In this document: positions 46,014 through 57,854 of the stretch, one piece after another
How the letters are laid out: every line of letters starts with the position of its first letter
Numbering within the stretch: position 1 is the stretch's first letter
DNA from: Carallia brachiata
Lineage: Eukaryota; Streptophyta; Magnoliopsida; Malpighiales; Rhizophoraceae
Reading direction: 5' to 3'
Length of the DNA: 64,000 nt
Assembly (NCBI GenBank): GCA_021464245.1
Contig: JADCRB010000085.1
Span: forward strand, 124,001-188,000
The notes under the pieces: generated by a model
The model's database searches: none
What the model was told of the DNA's origin: nothing
What the model saw: only the letters and a program-made list of their open reading frames with translations
Translations under genes and position numbers: made by a program

Positions 46014-48399
46014 CAATTAGGCTACTCCCCAAAATGTGATATCTCTAGGTGAAGATGCTTTCTAGTAGTAGAATGCACTTGGGCAATGCATTAGACTGAA
46101 TTATTTAGATGACCAAAGTGCTCCTAAAGTGGGAATCATTTTTTTTAATTTTCCCCTTTTTTAGATTTTATATCCTTGTTATATTATGTTAACTAGAAAG
46201 AAAAAAAAATAAAAAAAAATCAAAGTTGGATGCTTCGCTCCCTTCAATTGAGAAATTCTGTTGTTTTCTTGCATTTTTTGACGGCTAGACAATTAAGGCG
46301 AAAAGTGCAAAATTTGTGGCTTTTTCTGTAACGGACGACCATTTTCTTAGCAATCATCCACAGACAATCTTTTTTTAGGCTCTTTTTTTTTTTTGGGTTT
46401 TCTTTTGTGTTTGTTACGAGTCAAAACGAAATGTTTATCATTTTTATGCCGCAAAACCTGATTATAATCAAGTTTAAATTAGTCTAGTCGGGAAAGTACA
46501 ATAAACAGTGACAATCAGGGCAGTTCTTGCATATAGTTGCTTTATTAATGCAAAAAAACCAAACATGTCCACTAAATGTTAATGGTTCCAATTAAACTTA
46601 GAGATTCAATACATGTCCCAGAGTTCAGTTTCATTTGATTTAAATTTTTCGAAATCTCTAATGGACTAATAATTTCATTTCAATTTCAAAATTTTAAAAT
46701 TAAATATAAATCTCTAATTAACTGATAGTTTTATTTTAGTTTCAAATTTTAAAAATTAAATTAAAAATTACTCAACTTTTGTGGAGTCTAACTGGACCTA
46801 TCAACTTGACGACACGTTAATATTCAATACTGAATTAATAGAAGGTAAATCAACTGAATATTAAATGTCAACACCGACTGGGTCCAATCGGATGTGAAAT
46901 CTGAAGATTATGCAAAACATTTTTTTTATTATTTTTTAGGTTAATTGCAAAACAAAAATTTAGGCTAATGCTTGAGTAGCTGGGCTGTTTGGACTAATTG
47001 TCCAACTCCTTGCATAATCCTTTAATTAGTGGAAATGACAATTTTTTTTTTAATCAACTTCTCATGTCCAATTTGTACCATAACGTGAGTTTTTTTTTTT
47101 ACTTTTTTTTTTTTTTGGGGGTTCAATTTTACTTGTCCACGAAGTGGTTCGTTACGGCTCGAGTTCTGTAATTGCAAAGTGCGGGAATTTTGCGATGGAA
47201 TATACCAGACCCATAGATCAAGCCCAACAGCCTATTCCCACAGTAGTTCTCACAAAAGCCCAATTTAGGACCAATACTTGCCCAGAGCCATGAGCCAGTC
47301 ATTGTCATAAAAAAAAAAGATTAATAGAAAGCACCAGCAAGTACTGGTTCAAATAGTAAAAATTTGAATTCGGTTAATTAGAAATCTCAATTTATGTAGC
47401 CGCGTTAAATATTTACTAGGAGATATTTACTGCCCTTCGAGATCCTACCCGAATCGGTCCAGATTAATCAACCCAATAGACTGGATACTGGATAGTCTAA
47501 ATAAAAAAAAAGATTAATGGAAAGTAATAAAAGAAAATTTGAATAAAAAAATAGCATAATAATGATAATAAGAAAGAAAATAATTAAAAAGTTATGAAAA
47601 AAAATAAATAGTAATTTGTAAAAGAAAATGTAAAAATTAATTATTTAAATTGATAGAAAATAAATAAAAAAAATTATAAAAAATAGTATAGAAATAATGA
47701 TATTTGTTGGCTTTAATTTTTTTTTGGTCCTTTTCCATCGTTGCTAAACAAAGGGTTAGACCTTGCTTGGGTAGAATAGAATTTTGGATTTTGATACAAG
47801 GCCGGAGCACATTGGACGGAGGTAACCACGATAATTTTATATTTTGTCTTGTTTATTTTTTAATTATGTGTGTTTTAGGTCTGTTTCTCTCCATGAGTCC
47901 CACCAATTCCCTTACTCATTCTCTCTTTCTCTCTGAAGCCCCCCATCCCCACTCCCGTCTGACAATCATTTCTGTAGAATTTTAGGAGGGCGAGGAAAAT
48001 AAGATGGAGGAAACTGAAAAAATATAAAATTGTTCATCATTTTCTGTTTTTGGAAATTAGTAATATAAGAAAAGAAAGTTATGAATTCTTTAATTAAAAT
48101 TGAGTAAAAAGTATGAGAAAAAAAAAGTCATAAACTCATAATATTAATTTTACCTTTATTAGTCAAAATAGTTAATATTAATATATGTAATTTTCTTTAA
48201 AAAAAAAATGTAGGAGCATATTCGTCATTTTGCTGCTCCAAAGAAAAGCAGCCGATTTTGCCCCCACAAATTTGAACCCCAAGAAACATCATTTTGCTGC
48301 TGCAGCGAAAATTTTTGACATTTCATCTTCCGGTCTTTCATCAGTGCACTTCCTTCCCAACACAGAAATATTTTCAGATATGCAACTTTTTGGTTTTAT

Positions 48400-48805
48400 T
48401 CTTATATATAATTTTATATATGAATTTTAAAAATTTTTGATATTTTATTTAAATTTTAAATTTTTTAATTTTTTACTAAATTAATTTTTTTATTTACGAA
48501 AAGTGATCAATCTGTTAATAAATAAATTTAATTTAATTAAAATTATTAAAAAAGGTCAACTATAAGTTAAATATTTTTTTAATCAACAAGTATATGAATT
48601 AAATACGTAATGTATATATTTTTTAATAGAAAAAATATTTGATTCCTATATTTAATCTTTTTTTAATTAATTTTTGTAAAGTCAAAATCATTCTTACATC
48701 TGTCGACAGATGGATTGATTTAATAAAAAACTCAAAAAATTTAAAATTTAAAAAAATTTTCAAAGAAATTTAAAACTTATATGTAAAAAATATAAAATTT
48801 AGGAT
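48400..48805. repeat. AT-rich inverted repeat of about 400 bp
   Basis: The left arm (about 48415-48490) carries AATTTTAAAAATTTTTGATA and TTTAAATTTTAAATTTTTTA. The reverse complement of the right arm (about 48725-48795) carries TTTAAATTTTAAATTTTTTG preceded by a matching block. Near the right arm sits a perfect 16-base palindrome, CATCTGTCGACAGATG (about 48697-48712). It is probably a MITE or a foldback element. Confidence 0.55.
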
Positions 48806-49727
48806 CAAAAAATTGTTTACCCCAAAATATTTTCTTTTCCATCCCAAATCCAGACTCCAAACTCTTCTCTTTTCATTGCCAGTGACTCAATCACTTAGAT
48901 TAGATTTCCCCGCTGCATACCTCTCATTAGCCATCAATGTGGAAATCAATCGAGCGTTTTTCGATTAATGAACCAACTGCTTAGGCCATTCAAGTTTGCC
49001 AGAAAAAATCTCGTTCCGTTCATTCCGTACGTATTTTTAAAAGCCATTCCTCATTTTCATAAAACCTTGATCTCTCCAAGATAAGCTATTATGCTATATA
49101 TTATTATCTACACTCGGAAAATTCAAAGTCTATTTAAGTTTTGAAAATTTAGAATAATTAGAGTGACAGAAGATGTATGCTCCATTAGAGGGACTATAAT
49201 TTGAACTTTAATCCTTTCCTTTAATCTCTTCTTTCATCTGTCTCCCTCTCCATTACTGGGCTCCACTACAAACAAAAAAAAATCCATCGAGGCTTTAGCT
49301 ATAAGGGGTTTTAATTAAACCTCTATATCTTGCCTGTGAGACCCCACGTAAATTGCCCCTATAAAATATATTAGGCACCATTCCACTCATTGCATATGGC
49401 CTATACAGATATCTCTGTACAATACGTGTGTATAAGCCTACTAATTAAGACCATAGTGCTCGTTGGTATTGGTTGACCAAACTGTACATAGAACACATTG
49501 CACATAGAAATAGAGGAAAAAAATGCACATGGAAACATTTAAAGACTTTGGTCTCCGGACAATTTCTTTGTTGTTAGGTCCTAAAGTGTTAGCACCAATT
49601 TTCTTTCTTACGTGGTTTCCACTAGACCCATGTACAGTTTATACATTATTATGCATGCTTTGCCAAAAAAATGGAATCTGCCTTTCAATGTTAGCGCCTG
49701 GATTGAGTCAAACCCTCTACATAGCGG

Positions 49728-49754
49728 CCCCCCCCCCCCCCCCCCCCCCCCCCC
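49728..49754. repeat. 27-base poly(C) tract
   Basis: Twenty-seven consecutive C bases, followed after one A by CCCC. It is the longest homopolymer in the window and lies just outside the MITE at 49784. Confidence 0.9.
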
Positions 49755-49783
49755 ACCCCGGCTCAAACAAAAAAAAAACATTG

Positions 49784-50075
49784 CTTTTAGTCCTAAGCCA
49801 TTTGGTTTTTTTTAATGTAATGGTGGTAAACGTTTTACACCATTCAATTTAGTCCTAAATGTTGTCTCTCTATTTGAATTAAGTTCAATTTGTAACAAAT
49901 ACATTCAATCTGTTAGGTATTCCATATTTATTTGTCGGGTATTTCGTTGTTGATTGACCGTATTCAATTATTAATTGGACTTAATTCAAATAGACAACAA
50001 TGTTTGGGACTAAATAGAAATTAATAAAACTTTTAGTATTACATTGAAAAAAAATGAAACGTTTAGAACCAAAAA
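49784..50075. mobile_element. MITE with long terminal inverted repeats
   Basis: The two ends are imperfect inverted repeats of about 110 bases. Left TTTAGTCCTAA, AATGTAAT, ATTTAGTCCTAAATGTTGTC and CTATTTGAATTAAGTTCAAT correspond on the complementary strand of the right arm to TTGGTTCTAAACG, AATGTAAT, ATTTAGTCCCAAACATTGTTG and CTATTTGAATTAAGTCCAAT. The centre (about 49900-49975) is unique. No open frame is present, so it is non-autonomous. A target duplication is not obvious. Confidence 0.75.
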
Positions 50076-51536
50076 TATTATTATCCCAAAAAATAGTGTC
50101 TCAACATAAGGAGATTCTTATATTATGAGAAGTGAAAATGATCAATCTTACACACTAATCTTGTTTTTAACAAAAAAAAAAAAAAAAAATTGTTTCTGCG
50201 ATTTGAACATATATTCAAGAAAATTTTTATCTCAATGTGATTTGGTTAGACTATAATGAACCTTGATCATTAATATATGCGTCTAGGTGTGTTTGATCTC
50301 GAAAGTTCCCTTAATTAGTTATTTCAGAGGTTGACTTTTCTTGGGGTTCAAATTTGTTGGGTTTTGACTGTACATGGATGTGTTGAGGAGAATAAAGAAC
50401 TTTACAGGTTTTGTGATTTGTGCAACCATTAATTTGTAAAAAGAAGATGGTCTTTGTAATTAATCAATGGCCTCATGATTCTATTAATGATAGTCGAGGC
50501 CAAGCAGCATGTGCACTATTGTGAGATCCAATTCGCACACGCTTTTGCATGGCATGTGATGTGGCCGTGGCACTTTCATTAACAAAATCACACAGTAATT
50601 ATTATGGTTGTCTTGGATAATAATAGTTTACACTTTACACAGACGAGCATACTTTCAACTTTCAAGCACCTCTCCAAATCTGATTGACCAAAGGAACAAA
50701 ATAAAAATAAGATAAAACATAATAAATAAGCGGCGCAGAACTGACTTTTGAGAATTTGCATAAACACAAGCCTTATTTTGTCTTAAAATTTTCCCCAGAT
50801 GATATTGTAGTCAAGTAGGCGTAGTATTTATTAGTAATAAAATGAATGAGTGACATTTGTGTTGGTTTGGATATGTTTAATACAGATCAGTAGGTGTTCC
50901 TCTTAAAAGAGATGATCGGATTTAGATAGATGAAATGAAAAGATGAAAAAATGGAATTAAGTTGATTAGTAAATCTTTAGTTAGCAAGGGTTTAAAATAA
51001 TTTGGTCTTACAGCTTACTTAGTGTATGACAAAATGAGATGACGACAACATATATATGTGACTGACTTTAATTAAATTTGAGATTGAGACATTATTGATG
51101 TTATTATTGTTGTATTGGAGAAGTTGAATTATATATAAGTATATATGGGTTTCAAACTCATATCCCAACTTTAAAATTCTGATTTCAGCAATGACAGAGA
51201 CCATGCAACCTCCTTTCTAATGGCTCCTAGCAGTAGCTTCTCTCCTTCACCCACTCTGTTTTTCCTTCTTCTTCATCACCTCATCTGTTTTCTTCCTATC
51301 CTCTTTCTTCTTCATCCTATCCTCTTTCTTCCTTGAGCTAAATCTGAGCTAGTCCCCCTTTTAAATTTTTCTCATCTTGCTTTCACATCTCCTCACTCCC
51401 TTTTGTGGTAGTGGTTTTTCCGTCTATTTGTACGGCCTTTTTGAACTCTTGTAGTTCTCTTCACCTTTTTTTTAAGGTGTTCTCTCTTTAGTCAAGTTTA
51501 CTGGTTTTTTTTTTTTAGCTTTTACTGATCTCCCTC

Positions 51537-52991
51537 ATGGCGATTGAGCCTACTGAAGATGACGTGGTGCTCCAACTTAATGAGGATCTACCAGCTGCGG
51601 AAGAGGTTACTAAAACGGTTCTGGTAGGCCGAATAGTGGCAGACAAATCCTTCAACCCCACTGTTGTTAAAGACACGATGCGCAAAGCCTGGGCGCTGAA
51701 AGGGGATCTAGAAGTAAGATGTCTAAAGCCTAATATCTTCCTACTTTGTTTCCAAAATGCTGCTGAAAAGAGAAGAGTAGTCAATGGCGTGCCGTGGTCC
51801 ATTTCGGGATACCATTTCATCATAAAGGAATGGTTACCCCATCTGGCTTTCGAGGAACTAGACCTATCAATTTCAGAAATTTGGGTTCAGGTGCATGGTC
51901 TGCCACTAGCGCAGATGACGTTGGAAAATGCCAAGACTATAGGAAATCTCTTCGGAGGTTTAATTAAAGCTGAGCACACTTTAGAGCAGATACGTGAGTG
52001 GAGCGGCTTCATGAGATTATTGGTTCAGTTCTCAGTGGATAAACCACTGTTAGTTGGCTTCAATAAAGCTCTGAAAACGGGAGGTTTTCAATGGGTGTCT
52101 TTTTAATATGAGAAGTTGCCAGAGATTTGCTATTGGTGCGGTATTTTGGGGCACACCGATAAAAACTGTCATAACAGGGACGATCCCAGGTTTGTAGAAC
52201 TGAACTCCAGACGAAACCGTCCATTTGGAATACATATGAAAGCAGACATGCTGATGAGAAGACCCCAACTCAGTGTCGGGGAGGGTAGACACATGATGCC
52301 CCTGTTGGAACATGGGGAAGCCATTATCAGATCGGAGATGGAGCACGTCGGAGCCGGTAAACTCCCTATCGGCATGGAACGCAGATCGATGGGACAAATG
52401 AGCATGCATGATGGGACAGTACAGACCTGCAAGGATGACTTCAGAAGCAACATGTCTCACCCCTCTGAACCCCCAAAAAGTAGAGACAAATCTCTTTTTC
52501 CTAGGCCACCTGCCACCACTGCTACCCACCAAAAGCCTAATCTCCCGGATCAAGAAAACCAATTTGAAAATGTTTCTACACCTTTTACTACCCAAAACCC
52601 CATGACCAACCCCCTAAATCACCTTATTTTGGGAGGAACTTCAAAGACCCAGCCCAACCTACCCACATCCAGCCCAAATCCCAACTCTCTCCTGTTGGGT
52701 GCCGTTTCTACTGGGGAGCCCAATACAACACTTACTAGACCCAAAAGACTTAAAGTCCAAGCTAGACTTCAACCTCAAACCACTAGCCCCAACTCAAAGC
52801 CTTCCCAAGCCAAAACTGCTCTTCAAGTCCCAGTCCAAATTTCACATGAGTCCCCTGCGGTAAAAGAGGCATTAGTGAATAATGATGGTCTAACCGTTGA
52901 TGCTGCTCCTATTCTTGATGATGAAGGTTCTTCTATGGAAAATTCTGATATGGCGGTGGTGGCTGGCCTACAGCCACAAGGTAACCAATGA
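51537..52991 (+). pseudogene. LINE ORF1, DUF4283-like with CCHC zinc knuckle, one internal stop
   Basis: The frame starts at ATG 51537. The first 189 codons show the DUF4283-type pattern of plant LINE and retroelement ORF1 proteins (LVGRIVADKSFNPTVVKDTM, WPxxxF-like LLCFQNAAEKRRVVNGVPWS, LSISEIWVQVHGLPL). A TAA at 52104-52106 breaks the frame, which continues unchanged after it into YEKLPEICYWCG. The knuckle CYWCGILGHTDKNC (C-x2-C-x4-H-x4-C) follows. The tail is Pro/Ser/Thr-rich. The last codons, GGTAACCAATGA, overlap the ORF2 start by ATGA. The usual role is RNA binding in the retrotransposition particle. Confidence 0.85.
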
Positions 52992-55900
52992 GAATATTGG
53001 CCTGGAACTGTCAAGGGATGGGGCAGCCCTTGACAGTTCGAGCTCTTCGGGAGCTCAATAGGAAACACCGCCCAATTTTGGTTTTTCTTTCGGAAACCAT
53101 GCAGAAAAGCGGAATGTTGGAAAAAATTAGATGCTGTTTGTCGTTTACTGGTTCCTTCTATGTTGAGCCGAATGGTAAAAGTGGAGGTTTGGCGCTCTGG
53201 TGGGACGAGGGACTTGAGGTGACCATTCTTAATTCTTCTCGACATATTATTAACTGCTATTGCAGGTGGCGTAATGACTTTGTGTGGCTCATGTCATGCA
53301 TTTATGGGGAGCCGAAGGATAGCCTTAGAAGCAAGGCATGGGGAGATATGCAGAGGATGATCCCGGCTCATGATGGTCCTTGGTTATGCTTGGGAGATTT
53401 AAATTGCTTGGATAAGGCCACTGATAAATCAAGTTTGAGACCAGCTACGAGAAAACAACTAGACCTTCTCTCTAATTTCATCAACAGGTATGATCTCATA
53501 GATTTTGGTTTCAAAGGTCCTGCCTTCACCTGGTCTAATAGGAGAGGAGGGTTACACAACACCCAACAAAGGCTGGATAGGGCCCTTGTGAACCGCAAAT
53601 GGGTTGATTTATTTCCTGAAGCTTTCCTTATCCATGAGACTCGTATCGGATCCGATCATTGCCCTATTATTCTGAACACTGATTCCTCCCAGTTTAAACG
53701 AAGCCCAATTTTCAGATTTGAACCCCGATGGGCCACTCATCCAGAAAGCCAGTCCATTGTCTCTAGTACATGGGCGCAGAGGGAAGGTGGCCCTTATCAT
53801 ACTGAGTGGAAAAAAAAGTGTCAAGCTGTGCACTGGCTTTGCGGGTTTGGGCTAAGTCTACTTTTGGGAACACTCAAATGCGGATTGATCATCTTCAACA
53901 TCGGCTCCGTTTAATTCAATCCCAACGGCTAAATGATGATAACAGAATAGAGGAGGCAAACATCATAAACGAGATTGAATGGTGCTGGAGGCAGGAAGAA
54001 GATTATTGGAGACAAAGATCTCGTATCCAATGGCTCACTTTGGGTGATCAGAATACGAAGTTTTTCCACCAAACAGCCACTAAAAGAAGGAGACAGAACC
54101 TTATTGGAAAGCTTCAGGATGAGAACGGCTTTTGGATAGATAATGCTTCAGCTCTTAAAGATCATATCGTCCAGCATTTCAAGTCCATCTATTCTTCTCA
54201 ATTTAGCCAACTTAGCGAGGAGGTGCTGAGGACTATCCCGCGGATTGTGCCAACTGAGCTCAATAGGATTCTGGAATCCCAAATCAGCGAGCATGAGGTC
54301 AAAGAAGCGGTGTTCCAAATGGGGCCGTACAAAGCGCCGGGACCCGATGGGCTGTCAGGGCTCTTTTATCAAAAGTATTGGGCTGATGTAGGGGCTAATG
54401 TTACAGGAGTAATCAAAGAATTCTTCGTTAATGGGACATTTCCTAAAGACTTCAATTTCACTTTTGTGGTCTTGATCCCTAAGACTGCCAACCCTTCTAA
54501 AGTAGCCAATTTTAGGCCTATCAGTCTTTGTAATTTTGCATATAAGGTGGTCTCTAGAATCTTTGTTAATAGACTGAGGCCATGGATGGACTCCCTCGTT
54601 ACTCCTTTCCAAAATGCTTTCATCCCCGGCCGAGCAATACAAGATAACATTTTTGTGGCTCAAGAAATATTCCAGGCTCTCCGAAGGAAAAGATCAGGGA
54701 AACCGAATATGGCAGTGAAATTAGATATGGAGAAAGCTTATGATCGGGTTGAATGGCCCTTCTTGCAACAAGTGCTGAGCCGGCTTGGTTTTTCTGAAAT
54801 GTGGATTCAAAGGGTGATGACTTGTGTTAAGTCAGTTGTCTACAGTATCGTTGTTAATGGCCAGCCCTCTGAACCTTTCAAACCCTCCAGAGGTCTTCGT
54901 CAAGGGGACCCTATCTCCCCTTACCTTTTCTTGTTTGTAGCTGATGTTCTTGCCAGAATGCTTGATAAAGCTGTGGCACATAATCAACTCAAAGGAATCA
55001 AGATCTCTCCATACTGTCCCTCATTATCCCACCTCTTATATTTGCGGATGACACTTTGTTACTCACACAAGCAACTCCGACGGAAGCTGCTCAGTTAATG
55101 GTCCTGGTGAATGCGTTTTGCCAGGCCTCTGGACAAAGGATTAATGTCCAAAAGTCGGGTGTTCAGTTCAGCCGCAACACTTTAGAACAACAAAGAGTTG
55201 AGGATCCAGCAAACTCTGGGCTTTGGCAATATCAACGAAGTGGAGAAATACTTGGGTTTACCAATTAAGTTGGCGCGGTCTAAAGTAAAGGCGTTGGACT
55301 ACATCTTTATGAAGATGCAAAGGAAGCTTCAAGGCTGAAAAAGAATTTGCTATCACAGGCAGGTCGGGGAGTTCTCATAAAGCAGTTGCAACGGCCATCC
55401 CAGTGTATGTCATGTCTATTATTAAATTTCATGCGTGCTTAATCTCTAAATTAAACTCTATCATGGCTCAATTCTGGTGGGGACAAAAGGGTGGCGAACG
55501 TCGAATTCCGTGGACCAGATGGAAAAATCTTACTCAGCCAATGGGCAGGGGAGGTTTGGGTTTCCGAGATCTGGAGGCTTTTAATCAGGCTTTGCTTGCC
55601 AAACAAGCTTGGAGGCTTGTGACAAAACCGGAGGCAGGATGGGCCATGATTATGAAAGGAATCTATTACCCTGCTTCAAACTTCCTATCTATTGATTCAA
55701 ATAGGAATAGTTCCTGGGGTTGGCAGGGGTTGATGCACGGCCGAGAATTGCTTAGGAAAGGTGTTAGATGGCAGGTGGGTAATGGCAATGACATCCTCAT
55801 CTGGAATTCACCGTGGGTGCCTAACTTACCAGGATTCAGGGTTTATTCTACAAGGCAAGAAAATATCACTGAAGGTCTCGTCAAAGACCTTCTCATTCCA

Positions 55901-57098
55901 GGAACAGGAAGATGGAATCACAACAAAGTTGCTGAGTTTTTTGACCATTTTGAAGCCAAGGCTATCTTGAGTATTGCCATACCTGTATATCCATTTCCAG
56001 ACTCATTAGTGTGGCACTTTGATAGACGAGGACAATACTCCGTCAAGTCAGGGTATCACCTGGCTGTTAATAACAACCAGATCGATTATGCGGGTCACTC
56101 CAGAGGCCTGTGTTCTTTATCGTGGAGAAGGATTTGGCATCTTAAAATACCACCAAGAGTCAAGCTATTCCTATGGCGAGCTCTTCAAGATTGTCTTCCG
56201 ACCAATGAAAAGCTCTACCGGAAAGGAGTATTGCCAGGAGCGGAATGTCATTTATGCGGGTCTGAAGTTGAATCCATTGAACATATGCTTTTCTTCTGTC
56301 ATCATGCCAAAGCTACCTGGTTTGCTAGCCCTCTTGGATATACCCACTCCCCTATAGGCTTCCCCTCCTTTGCAGTTTGGTGGGAGGCGACTGCCACCAT
56401 GTTTATAGCTGAAGGCCTCAGGGAACTTTTGGATCAGGTTGCTATTTTGAGTTGGCATATTTGGAAGACTCGAAACCGGGCAGTGTTTGAACAGATTAAT
56501 CCCAATCCTGCTTGTACTATGCGGCAGTTTTGGTTGTCATGGGAGGATAGAAGCTTTATTACAAACTTGCACAATCAACCGGAAGTCAGACCTTCAGAGC
56601 CTCCACGGATGTGGTGCCCACCTCCTAATGGCAGCTATAAAGTGAACTGTGATGCTTCCTTCGACAACAGCTCCCACCGTGCAGGAATTGCTGCTGTGTG
56701 TAGAGATGCTTTTGGACGTATAATTGCAGGAGTCAATTACACCGTTCATGCTCAGTCAGTGCGGTCAGCGGAAGCTCAGTCCCTACGTTCAGGAATTCAA
56801 CTGGCAAGTAAGTTCCAACAATCTGAGGTGATTTTAGAAACTGACTCCCGTGAGGTGGTACAAGCTTTGAATGGTGTTGTTAGTGATTGGCCCATAGATA
56901 TTGTTCTTATTTTTATCTGATGTTGTTAGACTTTTGTTGGATAATTGTAATTGTCACTATGTTGGTATTACGAGATCGGCTAATAGAGTTGCAGACTGGG
57001 TGGCTACTCAGTCCAGGGCTTATCTATGTCCTGCGGACTGGGTGAGCAACCCCCCTCCTGCTCTCAGTCGAATTCTTTGTACGGATTATAACCAATGA
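52988..57098 (+). pseudogene. LINE ORF2: endonuclease, reverse transcriptase, RNase H (several frameshifts)
   Basis: ATG at 52988 begins MRILAWNCQGMG, the APE-type endonuclease N-terminus. LCLGDLNCL and SDHCPI are further endonuclease motifs. The reverse transcriptase shows YKAPGPDGLSGLFYQKYW, FRPISLCNFAYKVVSRI, KLDMEKAYDRVEW, GLRQGDPISPYLF and, after a frame change, FADDTLL. zf-RVT follows (IPPRVKLFLWRALQDCLPTN, CHLCGSEVESIEHMLFFC). The C-terminal RNase H has CDASFD, SAEAQSL, LETDS and NRVADWV. Frame changes occur at about 53810-53817 (an A run, one base short), 55035, 55200, 55337, 55380 and 56905. Four fit single-base losses; two fit a one-base gain or two-base loss. All catalytic blocks remain recognisable. 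Confidence 0.9.
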
Positions 57099-57834
57099 AT
57101 GAAGTTTATCGTATTTGTCAAAAAAAAAAATATCCCAACTTTAAATAAGTAGCTTGATAACCACTGGGCTAACTCAGATCATATTGATACATTCAGAAGA
57201 ATGGTGGAGCAAAATTGGGAGTAATTATATAAATACTAGGTAATTTTTTGTTGGATTTTTTTTTTCGTTGAACACCTTAATCATTTGAGGCCTTTGAACG
57301 TCAATTATTCAACTAGAAAAAGCAATTAAGCCAAGCATCACGAATTATTCACAATTGAATGCAAACAATAAGAGCAAAGTGATATAAACACGTGAACTTC
57401 TGGTCATAAAGACTAGTATCATATTAACATCTCATTGAACAACCTAAAAATTTAAGCTATTTAATAAGACACAAAGATGAATCACATATTTAATCTTTAA
57501 GATTTTCTAATTAGACTCAATTTTTTTTTTAGTACAGCTCACTTACTTATAATCTTATATCATACAATAAATAAGATTTAATTGAAATAAAAAATAATAA
57601 AATAAATTTATATACTATAAAATCATGAGTAAATTATACTGAATAATCTATTCACAAAACTATGCAAATTATTTATATCAAAACAACACGAAAAATAAAT
57701 GATCGTAAACACTTCCGTAAATATTCCTTGGTTGTTCCGTTTTGTGTTGACGGTAAAAGTATCTTTAGTCCGGGTTTTATCCATAGAATCTAAATCTTAA
57801 AAATGACCCTCTTATTAAATGTGATCATGCTATT

Positions 57835-57854
57835 CCCCCCCCCCCCCCCCCCCC
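57835..57854. repeat. 20-base poly(C) tract
   Basis: Twenty consecutive C bases after GCTATT. Part of a set of four such runs in the window. Confidence 0.9.

Larger units (their letters stand above)
46014..51099. other. intergenic region between LOG and the LINE
   Basis: No gene is supported. The DNA is AT-rich and includes a diverged near-repeat around 46640-46760, a large AT-rich inverted repeat at about 48400-48800, a 27-C run and a clear MITE. Short frames near 47704, 48230 and 49523 have no known motif. Confidence 0.45.
51161..57145 (+). mobile_element. nearly complete L1-type LINE retrotransposon
   Basis: The element runs from about 51176 to an A-tail at 57120-57130. It is flanked by the perfect 15-bp target duplication TATCCCAACTTTAAA (51161-51175 and 57131-57145). 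It has a pyrimidine-rich 5' leader, ORF1 with a nucleic-acid-binding region and zinc knuckle, ORF2 with endonuclease, reverse transcriptase, zf-RVT and a C-terminal RNase H, and a short 3' end. That order is typical of plant L1 LINEs with RNase H. Frame breaks in both ORFs mean that this copy, as written, could not move itself. Confidence 0.95.
51100..57180 (-). mobile_element. tRNA-like SINE split by the LINE insertion
   Basis: Removing the LINE joins the two flanks into a minus-strand sequence with TTAGCCCAGTGGTTA (complement of 57158-57172), a box A match, and GAGTTTGAAACCC (complement of 51147-51159), a near box B. After rejoining, they are spaced roughly as in a tRNA-derived promoter. 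The A/T-rich tail with AATAATAAC near 51100 would be the 3' end. Boundaries are approximate, and the real parts are only about 51100-51175 and 57146-57180. Confidence 0.5.

Noticed and set aside
52050..54663. Long minus-strand frames over the LINE
   Set aside because: They are antisense to ORF1 and ORF2, which have clear conserved motifs on the + strand.
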